DNA of 64,000 bases from Zygnema cylindricum (GCA_037447655.1 JBBHKE010000193.1:175072-239071); one strand, 5' to 3'. Numbered from the stretch's first letter, positions 44,601 to 56,756 are shown. The notes: generated from the sequence alone by a model not told the origin. Numbers and translations: made by a program.

Positions 44601-47600
44601 CTTTTTCTTTTTTGATTTTTTTTAATATATATAATAGATATATATATATAAATAAAACTGTTTTTAATCTTTTTTCAGATATCTCGTTTGGCTGCCCTGG
44701 TGGCGAATACGGCCAAAAAAGTCGGAGCAACTCATGTTATCGATTTTGGAGCCGGTCAGGTTAAAAAAAAAAAAAAAATACTCTTAAGTAAACACTAATT
44801 GGGGTATCAGAGTTTAATTGAAACTCTGATATAAAGGGAGATCCTACTATTGTTACTTTTTTATCTCTCCCGAAAAAAGGGTGTAATAGAGAACAGTCCA
44901 ATGTTACAAAACACCGGGGCTCAATTAAAAGGCAGTTTTAAAAGGAGTTTTCGATTTTGGTTTATGTATTTCTTATGCAATCTCAAAAAGGGTTTTATGA
45001 CCCTTTGGAATTGTATATCAGATGGGAGAGTGGGACAGAGGGACAGAGAGGGTTAAGATTAAGTGATATAATAAAGGGACGAAGGGGGAGAGAGAGAGGG
45101 GGAGAGAGAGAAAGGGCAGGAGGGAGGGAGGGAAGGAGAGAGGGAGGGAAGGAGGGAGAGAGAGAGAGAGAGAGAGAGAATTGGACCACAATTTTTTGGT
45201 TTTCCATCACAGGTTTTAGAGTGATTCACAAGTATATTAGACTGAGATTGTTATCGATATTCACGGGTGTCCTTTTCTTTTTTTTTTTGTTAAGCATAGT
45301 TGGCAACATGGACTCCACAGCTTATCATATTTAATGTGGATTTTTATATTCGAATTTTTACTTTTTGTGATGCCAATTTTTTTCTAGCCGATAACACTAA
45401 TTCGGTCCCGACTTTTTTTTTTTTTTGGCTGAAAATCACAAAATTGTGGTAATAATATACTATTTATGGGAGTGCTTTAATCGGTCACGTCACTCTCCCC
45501 TAAATTAGTGTTGTTGATTTTAATATTTCTTTAATACCAATAATTCCTTCTTTCTAGTAGTAACAGGCAGTTTAGTATTCATTTGTGATGTTTTAAGGTC
45601 AGGCACTTTTGGTCTGTAATAAGTTATATTTTTTTGCTAACAACGTGATTTTCGTTATAAAAAAACTATTAAGTAGACATATAGTAATCTATTTCCAGTT
45701 TACCATATAATTAAAGTGGATGTTCATGTTTTTTAAGTCATACTATTTTCGGATTCAAATTGGTTACGAATCGGTATCACGTTCCATAGCAGGAGGTTTT
45801 AAAAACCTCAACCCTAAGAACCTCAAAACTCCTTAAAAACCTCAAGAAACCCTAAAAAATTCAGGAAGCTTTAATAAACCCTTAAATTTTGGAGTTTTTT
45901 TGGGATTTTTCCAGGGTTATCTTGCGATTGTTCTCGCTTTCCATTATGGTCTCCGTGTTTTGGCGATAGACACATGTGCCCATCACGGAACTGTTACAGA
46001 GAAACGAGGTCAAAGATTGGTAAAATATTATAGTAGTCCTCGACGAGCTTCCCAAAAAGAAGGTAAAATGAAACAGATAATTAAATTTTAACCACCAGTA
46101 GTTAAATTACAAATGTAAAGTTGTCTAATCAATGTTAAATCTTTCCTGCAATGCCCATCTTTGTTAGTGTTTAATTATACTAATTTGGTCACGACTGTTT
46201 TTGACCGAAAATCGTAAAATAGTGTTAAGGGATTGGCCGTACATTGGCCACGTCACCCTGCCCAGAATTAGTATTGTTGATACTGATTTCTTTTTAATAC
46301 TAATAATGTATTTACACTAATAGTGAAGTGCAGTGTAATGTTGGTACAATTGTCCCACAATTCACATTAACTTATGTTTCATACTAAACAGGTTATTGTA
46401 TTTCAACTCTGCAAATCATTTTGTAGACTGTAGTCCAGAAATAGTTTGGACCACACCAATCATGATGATACTGAGCGAAGTATCAAATGTATTAATCTTT
46501 AGTTCTTTCTGACTTTTCTATGGTTTCATGCTATAATGAGACTTTTTTTTCAACCCTCTGATATTTTCGTCTTTTTTAAGTACTTGTTTTTTTAGTTTGT
46601 TTGGTAAATGGAACGTCTGTGGATGTAGTTGAGTTACTACGTTTTCAGGTCTTGAATTGAAGTCAGTTTAACAGTAAAACTGGTGGCAGTCAGCTTAACA
46701 GTAAAACTGTTGACAGTCAGTTTAACTGTAAAACTGTTGACAGTCAGTTTAACAGTAAAACTGGTGACGGTCAGTTTAACAGTAAAACTGGTGACTGTCG
46801 GTTTAACAATGAATCCGCTGACTGACAGGTAACAGTAAAAAACTGTTGATAGTCCGTCAGGAATTTAGAAGAACTCGAGTCAGTCCCCCTGCCCATCTGC
46901 TCGTCAAAAAAATGTTTTTTTTACTATTTTGGTTGTTGCATTTAATAAGTTCTTAATAAATCAGCCCCAGAATATCTTATTTTTTTGCACCATTTTGCTT
47001 TATTGGTTTCTTTTCATTGTACATGAAAAGATTGTCGCTGTCACAAATCGTGTAATATTTGAAATAATATCTTGAGGTTGCAGTTACTCTCTTTTAAAGA
47101 AGTCTAAAACCCTAAAAAATAACAAATTTGTACCATTTTGCAGATGATTTACTTTCTTCATCTTCCACCGCCAGAAGAGTGCCACCTGTCACAGTCACAA
47201 AACACGTTGATTTCGATATGCCTTCTTCAGATTTGGGAGGATTACTCGATTCTCTCGATTCCCAGAATGTGACATGTGTCACAGATTCTTCGGAAATAGA
47301 AACTGAGTTGTCCAGTTCGAATTCTCGATACGATGAAGTGTCGGAGAAATTGGCCATTGAAAAGAAATCAGAAATTGAAAGAGAAAGAGAAAAAGCTTCG
47401 AATACTTTTTCAGTTAAAGGAAGGAACACAAAAAAACAAAGGAAAGTCGTACTTGTTGGACTACACGCTTGTGGAGATTTGTCGGCCAATTTAGTGAGGT
47501 AATTAGTGAGGTATTATTTATTTTTGTGTCGGTTTTAAGGAAAGTTGGAAATTTGAAGGAAAGTTAAGGTGCTTGTAAAAAGTAATTCTTGTATATTGTA

Positions 47601-50600
47601 TTTTGAAAGGCTTATCTATTTCAATTTCGCTTTATCAGAAGGTAAAATGGAACAAAGGTTTTAATAATACATTCACATAGAGTAATTTATGTTTGAATTG
47701 TTATTTTTTTGTCGAAAGATTGATTCTCAGGTTTAAAATTGACTAAAAGAAATATTCTGTATAGCAACGTTATAATATGATACATTTTTTGTCGAATTGT
47801 TTCAATTACAAAGATTGCTTCCTCTTTGTTTCTTCCTTTATTTTTGTCCCTTTTTTCTCTTAGAGCGCTCCTTTTTTTTAAGCCTTTTTACTTTCTCGTT
47901 TTCTTTTGCATTCTTTTGACTATCTTCGCTTCTTTCCTAAAAACTACAGCTTTTTTTAACGTTTATAATGCTTACAATTACTTCTTGTGTTCGAAAAGTG
48001 CTTCTACTTTTCTATTCAAAAGTTTTGTGATATGGAAAGTTGCAATCTCCATTTTTTTCCTTTTTAAAAACATTTTGTTACCCCAAATTTATTGTCCATA
48101 TAGTAAGGCTTACTATTGATGTCTATATAACAATGTCTATAAGCTCGTTCCTGTACTTTTGCTTTTTTTCTTTTTTTTTGCTATTTCTTCTCTAATACTT
48201 TTTTTTTACTTTTTTTTTTTTTTTCTTTTTCCAGATCTTTTTTAGAATGGGAAGATGCAATCGCTCTCGTTTCCGTCGGATGTTGCTATAATCTTTTGTC
48301 CGAGACCGAGGTACTTTCCAGGAAACTTCCCGTGCGTTCTTTTTTCTGTTACTTTGTTTTTATTCTTTGTTTTTTTTTTTCTTTTGTTTTCTTTCTTTTA
48401 TTTTGTTTTTTTTTTTTTTCAGCTAGGGAATCAACATTTTTTGGGTGAATTGTTTACTTTAAAATTGATTTCTACACTATACAGATATTGAAATTATACA
48501 AAATTGCTTAGAATGGACTTCCGGGTCCATTATTCGGAACTCCATATCTGTATTTTCCTGGAGACTGTTAAATTAGGGTTCCCATATTAATTAACGGAAA
48601 CTAGATACATAAAATCAAGTAATATCAGTTTTTTTGTGGGTTAAGGGTTCCCTTATTAATTAACTTATTCGATACATAAAATTAAGTATTATCAGTTTTT
48701 TCGTGGGTTAAGGGTTCCCGTATTAATAAACGGAAACTAGATACATAAAACTAAGTAATATCAGTTTTTTCGTGGGTTCTTTTTCATTGCCATTCTTTTA
48801 AAGAAAGAATACATTTGTTAGTTTATCGACAGAAAAAAATCATCGCAGATTATTAAAAATCGATTCGTCAGAAATCACTATTTAGATGAAATTAAAATAA
48901 AATCACTAAAATTGAAATCATTTTTTCAATCTGAAAATAACATCAAATCACTAAAGTTGAGATCATTGTTTAATTGAAAATAAAATCAAATCACAAAAAT
49001 TAAAATCATTTTTTAATTTTGTTGGATTTTTTATGGTAAAAAAATTGGGCATGGAAACGGTGCCAGGAAACGGAGGAATTACACGGAACCGAGAAAAAGA
49101 CGAAAACTAAATTGGGATATCCTCTTAGTTCTTTAGTGAGGAGTCACAAACTGCATATAGGACGAAACGGACGAGATCTTGCGTGTCAGGTTTGTTTATA
49201 AGTATTTGTACCAAATAAAGTTGAGATTTCTTCGGGTTGTTTTTTCTTTTTTTCCTTTCTTTTCTTCTTTCTTTTTATTGCATTGTTTTCCTTTCTTCTT
49301 CTTCTTTTTTCCCTTTTTTATGATCCTCTGTGTACTTTAGAAACATATGTTCAATGATTGAGAAACATGGTTTTAAAATGGTCTTTTTATAAACATATAT
49401 TCGATTTTTAGTTCTTTATTTTTTCAGAATTAGGGATAAATTGAGAAATTTATGTTTCTGTACATTCATTTAAATTTCTATTTTATTCCCTTTTTTTTTT
49501 TTTTGAAAATTGGTGTTTTTAGAGTGCGGAAAGATGGGCTTCTATGGAACCAAATCAATCTCATGAAAATTTTGAAATGCATATTTACCGTGCTGTCCTT
49601 CAAACGGTAAGAAATTTATTTTCCCTCTTTTTTTCAAGAATTTTCTTTTTAGATTTTTTCGGGTTTTTTTGAGGTTTTTTTGTGATTTTTTGGGTTTTTG
49701 GAGATTTTTGGGTTTTTTGAGGTTTTCTAAAGTTTTTTTTGAGGTTTTCTGGGGTTTTTTTTAGGTTTTTTTGAGGTTTTTAAAGGGGGGTTTGGGGTTT
49801 TTTTAGGCTTTGTATAGGACTTTTTGAAGTGTTTTTTCAGGCTTTTATCAGTTACCATAGTTGGTGTGGATCATATTGATCAAGTTTTTTTTTAGGTTTT
49901 TCAGGCTCTTTTTTAGGGTTTTTTACAGTGTTTTCAGATTTTTTTAGTTTTTTTTTTATTGCTAAACCAAAATCAATTGTAATTAATTACCATAATATTA
50001 CTTTTTTTTTACAGGTTCTTGTAAAATATTTTCCTTCGGTTGCCGAAAATAGTCCCTCTGTCGGAAGACTCGGAAAAGCGATTATTCGGAAAAAAAACCG
50101 AAAACAAAATTTTGAAAACAAAGACTCTGAAACAAAACATTTTTTTTCAAACAAAAATGATTCTGATACAAATGCTCTCAACGGGGAAGGAGGGAAGGAA
50201 AGAAGAGAGGGAAATCCAAAGGAAGGAGGGAAGTCGGAGGAGGATAAGGATAGTTTTCTAACGACGGACAAAAAAAAATATTCTTTTCCTCAATTTATAA
50301 TTTATGCCGAGGAAGCCCTTAATCGATTAAATTTAGGGATATTACCTATTGGGGTTTTTGAAGAGGCATGGAATGAGGTATCGAGTCTAATTGTGAGTTT
50401 CTTTCTTTGGGTTGGGTCTGAGAACTTTATATTGTTGATTTAGCAATATCTAACTTTTGCTTTAAATTTTATTTCCACAATTGGTTGAGGAGGTCCTACC
50501 TTCATTTCCATGTTTCTTTTAAATTCTTATTTTTTTTAATTTCTTTTTTAAATGATTACTGCTCTTTTTTTTCAAAATCCTTCCTTATTAACCTCTTTTT

Positions 50601-50907
50601 CTACTTCTTCTTTTTTTTGCTTTTTTTTTTTTTTTTAATGAATGAGGGATGGCAGGAACATATTGGTCCGTTTTGGACTCTAAGAGCTGTGATTTCCGGA
50701 CCTCTCGAAACCCTAATCCTTTTTGATCGACAAATTTTTTTACGAGAAGAATTATTTAAAGGAGATAAATTACAGGAAGTTAAAGAATTATCTGAAGTAA
50801 ATAAATTGCAGGAAGTTCAATTAATACCTCTGTTTGACCCTGTGGTTTCCCCAAGAAATGTTGCTCTTGTGGCAATAAAAGATATGAAAGACGAGGAATC
50901 AAGTTAA
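41607..50907 (+). CDS. METTL25: METTL25/METTL25B (RRNAD1)-type methyltransferase
   Basis: Twelve exons: 41607-41741, 43218-43313, 43483-43563, 44219-44275, 44679-44759, 45915-46062, 47144-47498, 48235-48310, 49067-49189, 49523-49606, 50015-50377 and 50656-50907. They join without any frame break to 616 residues (human METTL25 is about 600). The N-terminus has the family start FLRPYSWLWRCHVVDLFT and GMNPKKRHEI. The SAM-binding loop reads VIDFGAGQGYLAIVLAF with acidic LAID after the next strand. Exon 7 carries a Ser/Glu-rich insert of about 95 residues, then VLVGLHACGDLSANLV. Exon 8 has VSVGCCYNLLSETE and the last exon FDPVVSPRNVALVAIK. These are hallmarks of the Methyltransf_32 group. The substrate in this organism is unknown. 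The insert and a charged loop in exon 11 are lineage-specific. Confidence 0.9.
42400..43140. repeat. Imperfect repeats of about 65-70 bp in methyltransferase intron 1
   Basis: About ten degenerate copies share ggaaatacattt.gat and tatacaactgttcatatatg. They fill most of the intron before exon 2. Confidence 0.85.
45384..45560. mobile_element. Short repeat element, copy 1, in methyltransferase intron 5
   Basis: The block from the ataacactaattcggtc-like end through ggtcacgtcac to taataccaataat is repeated in intron 6 at about 46165-46345. Its ends (acactaat / attagtgtt) resemble those of the MITE family seen elsewhere in the window. Confidence 0.5.
46165..46345. mobile_element. Short repeat element, copy 2, in methyltransferase intron 6
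   Basis: The sequence is collinear with 45384-45560 (taatttggtcacgactg, then ggccacgtcaccctgcccagaattagt) and ends in cactaatagtgaagtgcagtg, like the CACCGT-AATCGC family. Confidence 0.5.
46660..46850. repeat. 29-bp minisatellite in methyltransferase intron 6
   Basis: About six copies of cagtttaacagtaaaactg-ttgacagt lie in tandem upstream of exon 7. Confidence 0.9.
48575..49020. repeat. Two tandem repeat arrays in methyltransferase intron 8
   Basis: Three copies of about 70 bp containing tatcagttttttcgtggg run at 48575-48782. Three shorter copies with aaatcactaaaattgaaatc run at about 48870-49020. Confidence 0.85.
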
Positions 50908-50934
50908 AAGATTTTGCGTTGACTATTGTCAGAA

Positions 50935-51525
50935 TTTGTTTTTCTCTCTTCTCTTCTCTTCTCTTCTCTTTTCTCTTCTCTCTTCCTTTCTCTTCTCTTC
51001 TCTCTCTCTTCCTTTCTCTTCTTTTCTCTTCTCTCTTCTCTTCTCTCTTCTCTTCTCTTCTCTTCTCTTCTCTTCTCTTCTCTTCTCTTCTCTTCTCTTC
51101 TCTTCTCTTCTCTTCTCTTCTCTTCTCTTCTCTTCTCTTCCTTCTCTTCTCTTCTCTTCTTTCTCTTCTCTTCTCTTCTCTTTCCTCTTCTCTTCTCTTC
51201 TCTTCTCTTCTTTCTCTTCTTTCTCTTCTCTTCCTTCTTCCTTCCTTCTCTTCTCTTCTCTTCCTTCTCTTCCTCTTCTTCTTCTTCCATTCTTCCTTCC
51301 TTCCTTCCTTCCTTTTTTCCTTTCTTTCTCTTCCTTCCTTCTCTTCCTCTTCCTCCTTCTCCTTCTCTTCCTCTTCCACTCCTTCCTCCTCCTCTCCCCC
51401 TCTTCCTCCTCTTCCCTCCCTCCTTCTATCCCTCTCCTTTCCTCTCCTCTCCCTCTCTTCCCTCTTCCTCTCCTCTCCTCTCCTTCTCCTCTCCTCTCCT
51501 CCTCATATTTCTCTTTCATCATCAT
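50935..51525. repeat. TCTTC pyrimidine tract after the methyltransferase stop
   Basis: Near-pure (CTTCT)n grades into CTTCC and CTCC units. It starts about 30 bp after the stop codon, so it would fall in the 3' untranslated region or just beyond. Ser/Leu/Phe and Glu/Arg/Lys frames here are artefacts. Confidence 0.97.
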
Positions 51526-51905
51526 CATGAAATAATAATAATGTTTAAATGTCGTAAATAATGCGTAAATAAATGTCATGTCATCATGTAAAATAAATAA
51601 ATAATAATAATAAATAATAAATAATATCATAATAATAAATATGTCGTAAATAATAAATATCATATCATGCGGTTAATGCGTCATGTTTCTGTCATCATGG
51701 TATACATCATCATCATCATGTATAAATATCATGTCGTAATAAATATGTAATATCGTAATAAATAAATATCGTAAATGTCATGTAAATAATAAATACCTCT
51801 GTATCCTCTCTCTCCTCTCTCCCTCCTCTCTTCTCCTCTCCTCTCCTCTCCTCTCCTCTCCTCTCTTCTCCTCTCCTCTCCTCTCCTCCCTCTCCTCCCC
51901 CCCTT
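51526..51905. repeat. AAT/CATCAT tract and TCCTC tract
   Basis: 51530-51790 mixes aataataaat and catcatcatg units. 51798-51903 is (TCCTC)n. No gene seen up to about 52340. Confidence 0.85.
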
Positions 51906-52424
51906 GTAGAAGTTAGGGATTTTCTTTAAGTATTTTTTAGGTCTACGGGTTGTAAAATAAAAAGGCAGAAAAAAAGCACAAACAGTCTGCCTCTAACTCC
52001 TCTCTCCAATCCCCACTCTTGTTGCAGTCATTGAAGATTGGAGAGGGAGGTAGAGCCACGGCTGTCTATGTTGTCTAAAAGAGACAAGAAGGAGAAGTTG
52101 GTAGATTTACCAAGATGGTTTCACGGACCCAAGATTTGATCCTGGTACCTGCAGTTCGTGAAAGTAGCCGTTTGCTTTGTCCTATAGTCTAGAAACTGTG
52201 CTGGGATATATAGGATGTGATAACTATTTAAACTTGTACACGTAGGAAATACCATTTAACTGGATGAACAGAATACAGGGCATAGATTCAGTTGTACTTT
52301 GTGTACTGGACGAAACAACATTTGTTGCGACTGCTTGTATCAAAAGCCGACTTCGGATCGAACGGCCATGGTGCGAGCCGACATCGCGGAATGGTCGCTT
52401 TGGCGGTTTGCGGTCACAATCACC

Positions 52425-52505
52425 CATGATAACACGTGGCACATGATAACACGTGGCAGCCACACATGATAACACGTGGCAGCCACACATGATAACACGT
52501 GGCAG
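52425..52505 (+). promoter_or_regulatory. Four tandem G-box units in the relic LTR
   Basis: CATGATAACACGTGGCA occurs at 52425, 52442, 52464 and 52487. Each contains CACGTGGC, the core recognised by plant bZIP (ABRE/G-box) factors. Enhancer function is inference. Confidence 0.55.
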
Positions 52506-52670
52506 CATCTAAGTACCTTGCAGAATCTTCGGGGAGCATCACAACAAGTCCGAACGTGATAGGTGTCACCTTTATATTCATGTCGTACAGCGCCCGCACA
52601 GAAAGTACTCCGACACTTGTACTTTTTTGTACTGCACAGTCTTGTAATTGCTACCGTACTTTAGTTGAAG

Positions 52671-52945
52671 GGGGTTTAGAGAGTGATTTACGACTTAGAC
52701 GTTTTAGAGCTAGTCGTCTCTTTCCGTAAGGCCATCTGTATTTATAAGCCATCTTTGGCCATTTATATTTAACTGTTCAGGGGAGCAAATTTCTCTGATT
52801 CTCTTTGGGGTTTAGAGAGTGATTTAGGACTTAGACATTTTAGAGGTAGTTGTCTCTCTCCATAAGGCCATTTGTATTTATAAGCCATCTTTGGCCATTT
52901 ATAATTAATTGTTCAGGGAAGCAAATTGCCTAGTTGCCTGATTCT
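52671..52945 (+). repeat. 136-bp tandem duplication of the LTR core
   Basis: GGGGTTTAGAGAGTGATTTA starts at 52671 and again at 52807. Both copies contain tgtatttataagccatc, a TATA-like site, and end with gttcaggg.agcaaatt. The copies differ at roughly one base in ten. Confidence 0.85.
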
Positions 52946-53045
52946 TTTTTTGGCAGACTCAAGGGAGTCTTGGCTTCACTGAGGATGCGGTCCATCCATT
53001 GAGGTTATTATTCCGGTTTGGATCCGGCTTCCATTGGCATTCCTA

Positions 53046-53500
53046 ATGGTCCTCCACCCCTCCATCCATCCATTCCCCCTCCTTCTCCTCCTCTCCGTCC
53101 TCTTCCTCCTCCCTCCCTCCCCACCCTCGCCCTCCCTCCCCCTCCCCTCCACTCTCGCTCTCTCCCTCCTCCTTCCTCCTCTCTCCTCAGATCCTTCCCC
53201 CTCCCTCGCTTCCGCTCTATTTTTGTTCTTTTACAGTTTTGACATTGAAATATTATATCTCACTCAAAAAAAAATATCAAAAACTACTGTTAACGATTTC
53301 TACTTCAATTAATAGTCAACACTAATAGTAAAAAAGTAATATTATGGTAAATAGAGCAACAATTTTTTACACTAATATCGGTTCACATTGTACTGTAGTG
53401 ATTCCATTAAGGCAATTTTTTGACACAAAAAAGAAAAAGCTGCGCTTTTTCCCCGTATTAGAAGCACAAAAGGTGTAAAAACAAAGGTGGAGTGCACTTA
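53046..53500. repeat. Pyrimidine tract and MITE fragments
   Basis: 53055-53215 is a CCTCC-rich tract. The rest carries pieces such as caacactaatagt that match MITE ends. No gene seen. Confidence 0.6.
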
Positions 53501-53504
53501 ATAC

Positions 53505-55345
53505 AACGTGAATCACTATTAGCGTTGACTATTGATGAAGTAGAATTCGCTAATAATGATGGGTATAGTAGCAGGGGAGTTAAATAACGTGATTTCTTAC
53601 CCTTATAACGTGTTTTTTATAGTACTATATACTTGTTTTAATGCTATGAATAACGTGTTTTTTATAGTACTATGTACTTGTTCTAATGCTTTGTACATGT
53701 TGAACTTCTATATGAAATTACACCTTCAATCGCAATTAGCGTTGTTAATGCTTATTCGGCGCCCCCAAATTTTGACCCTATAACCTTAAATAGAATTAAG
53801 AACACTAACTGTTTTTTTTTCACGTTAATTAAAGTACTGGTTAAATAGCTTTAATGACTTTAATTTATGGTCATCTTGAATATAGTGGTGTACGGAACGT
53901 GTAAGTTGTACAAAATGGTACTTTTTAGGTAATAAATTACGAAACATGGATTAAAATAATCGTGAACGCATGTTAAACTACGCTCATAATAGAAGGCAAA
54001 ATGAGATCGTACCTATTTGTGTAGAGATATTGATCCCGTATTAATTATACGGGAAAAAAACCCAAATAAGAGTTTTGAATCAATTAGAGTAAAGGGACGC
54101 GACTGTGTACGATTTGTCAGATTTTGTTCTCTTACCTATTTTAGTGTGAAGATCTTGATCGCATATTCATTACAGGCGAACTTTACCAAAATTAAAGTTA
54201 TGAATAAATTAGAGTAAACGTTTATTTTCAGAAACGCGACAAATCCAAATTAGAGCTGATAACAATAATTATTTTTTTACACTATCTCTTAGGGTTTCTT
54301 AGGGCTTATAGCGATTCACAGTGTAGCTACACCGTGAATCGCTAGTAGCGTAATGAAATAGATAGCGTAATGAAATAATTAGCGTTATTTACACTAATTG
54401 GGAATTTCAATTTTTCCAAAAAAATATTTATTCTAATGTATTACTAACTCTAATTTGTAAACTGCTTTGTAATAATTGTCGGCGCATAATATCTTCACAC
54501 TAAAATATGTGCATGTACGAAATTGGTCAAATCGTACGCCATTTCATTGCCGACCTCATTACATCGTTTTTTTTCATAGCACATTTATATGTGCGCGCGA
54601 CAGCGTAAACGTTTTTTTTTTACTATTTTACTTTAAAAATTACTTAATAGTGCGGATATGACAGACCGTACACCACACTATTTAAAACGGCACTGTATTA
54701 GAGTAATTAATCATAGTAAGTGTGGTACCTCAAATAACATTTACGAACATTTACAATGATTAATTTATTTGAGAATTTGCCGAAAAAAACAGGGTACCTC
54801 AATTAGAGTCATGAACGCTAATAGCGATTCACGGCGTAGTGTTGTGAAAACTTATCGGTATTAATGCTAAATGGAATTTGAAAATTTTCAAAAAAAAAAA
54901 GAATTCTAATTTTGGCATTAATGCTAATTTGGGAGTTTAAAAAAAAAGAATAATCGCCGTACAATTGTATACATTAATATATGTATCCGTACAAAATATT
55001 ACAAATTGTACGCCGTCGCGAAATTTAAGTATCCCTACATGTCAAACTAATTTACGTGTCCTACCAATCCCGGTTTTTTAGCGTACGTTCCTATGAGTGC
55101 GCGTCTGATTTAATTCATTTTTTGAAAATTTTAACTTAAAAAGGTACATTTATGTACGATCTGACATCGACCTTACACCACACTATTTAGATCTTATTGT
55201 ACTTTCGTTCTTTACGCTATTTGTACTGTACCTTAATTAACGTAAAGGAAAAATTAAAATCATGTATCCTATTTTAGAAAAAAATCAAAATTTCAGGAAC
55301 CCAGATTAAAGTTATATACTCTAATAACGATTCGCGGTGTACTGT
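53505..55345. mobile_element. Head-to-tail array of CACCGT-AATCGC MITEs
   Basis: Boundaries of the family abut at 54326/54327, where GCGATTCACAGTGTAG meets CTACACCGTGAATCGC. They meet again near 54840 (AGCGATTCACGGCGTAG) and 55345. Interiors resemble the 4.0-5.25 kb copies (cgtacaaaat, ttgtacgccgtcgcg). At least three units are present. Confidence 0.65.
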
Positions 55346-55612
55346 ACTGTAGTACGTTTGGCCTTTCATCTAATATATCTTTCATTTTACATCAATGGTT
55401 GAGTTTCACTAAAAGGGTGAAGTTCACTAAGTCGTTTCTATAATCGTACGACCAACTCTACAGGTCGGGTTGATTGAGGGCATGCCTTTTATTAGGTCGG
55501 CGTGCCTTCAATTAGGTCGCGGCAGTAAACCACTTTTTATTCACGTGGCTCATTCTAGTTGGTAACACATAGGTTTATATTCGATGCTTAAAATCTTGAA
55601 AGAATCTTAGGG

Positions 55613-55797
55613 TATGTCCCCATGTGCATAAGGGTTTTTTTTGTCGTTTTCATGTAAAACTTAGCGCCGTACTGCCTAAGTTGCAACCGTACGAAGGAAT
55701 CGCAAATTTGTAGCATACAATTTGCGTCACTCTCGAACTTAAGATGTACGCAAATTTGTCATCTTGTGTTTTTCGACCCACGACCACGACAAAAAAC
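55613..55797 (+). mobile_element. Left end of a second GGGTGTGTCCCCATG MITE
   Basis: AGGGTATGTCCCCATGTG and the following aagggttttttttgtcgt match the start of the element at 5337. The copy is interrupted at 55798 by the hAT-like element, so it was there first. Confidence 0.55.
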
Positions 55798-56670
55798 TAG
55801 TGTTGTGTATCGGTAAGGATTTGCCGATAACCGATATGGGCCTTTTTTTAGGGACCCGATAATTGATATATTGGTACGATATATCGCTATCGGTCTTATC
55901 GCCGATAAGTAGCCGGTAATATCGGCTACTTATCGGCGATAATGCCGATAACGATAACTGTACGAGCCGTACAGATAAATGTACGGCATGTACACTCAAC
56001 TGTACGTCTTATTCCCTCGACGCGCCTTACTCACAACCCTTGAGGTACCTACCAATCAGATCATTTGGACAAGCCGAAAGTACAGTAGCCGACATAAGAT
56101 GTGTACGTCTTTAGTACGGCTCCAGTTAAAACAATGTACCTTTCAGATCCGACGCCGTGGCTTTGTCCCTTTATTTTTTGGGATCCACTGGAATCCTGCC
56201 ACGTGTCAATCCGTTGGCTTTTTTGGCAAAAGCCGCCAAAAAAGCCATTCCGAGATGCCGGCGCTCACGCTGACCGTCCGCTCGTATTTTCTCACTGAAT
56301 GTCGTCCGTTCAATTTTGGCGGCGCGCATAATGTTATTTTGCATCCGTTGTACTTTGTGTCCGCCGTCTTTTTACCGTTCCATGATAATCAGTTTATCCG
56401 TACAATTCCGTACGTTCTCGTAAAATTTATGTTCAGTTAACCGCCCAAAAAGTACTACAAAGTGCAACGTATTTTTTCGTCAAATTCCGTACATTTCTCG
56501 GAAAAAACCGTACATTTCTCGTAAATTTACCGTTCAGTTTACCAGACAGAAAGCACTCCGGACAGAAAGTACAGAAATTACAAATATATCGGGACAGCTG
56601 ACCGTTAGATAACCGATAACTATCGGTATCAGTGTTATCGCGATAATTTTTTTACCGATACACAACACTA
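55798..56670. mobile_element. Complete 873-bp hAT-like non-autonomous transposon
   Basis: Termini TAGTGTTGTGTATCGGTAA and TTACCGATACACAACACTA are perfect inverted repeats of 19 bp. The flanks are identical 8-bp copies, CAAAAAAC (55790-55797 and 56671-56678), the duplication length typical of hAT transposases. There is no transposase gene. The interior from about 55990 to 56330 resembles the copia LTR at 61715-61990 (accaatcagatca, gccattccgagat, gtccgttcaattt), so the element carries LTR-derived sequence. Confidence 0.9.
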
Positions 56671-56756
56671 CAAAAAACGTCATCTTCAAACTTATCTTTA
56701 AAACACATCGGCGATGTGTTACAAGGTATTTTCGATAAACAAATAGAAACACATGT

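Larger units (their letters stand above)
52340..53045 (+). mobile_element. Relic LTR related to the copia element at 56.9-62.4 kb
   Basis: In plus orientation it parallels the reverse complement of 61440-61990. Shared blocks are a cggaatgg..tttggcg segment, cacagaaagtac, gtactttt-tgtact, gagggatttaggacttaga, and an actca.gggagtc-ggct block. It is separated from any internal element sequence, so it is a solo or broken LTR. Confidence 0.6.

Noticed and set aside
50780-51663. Several 130-240 codon frames rich in Ser/Leu/Phe or Glu/Arg/Lys
   Set aside because: They run through the TCTTC tract on either strand and have no splice or start context.
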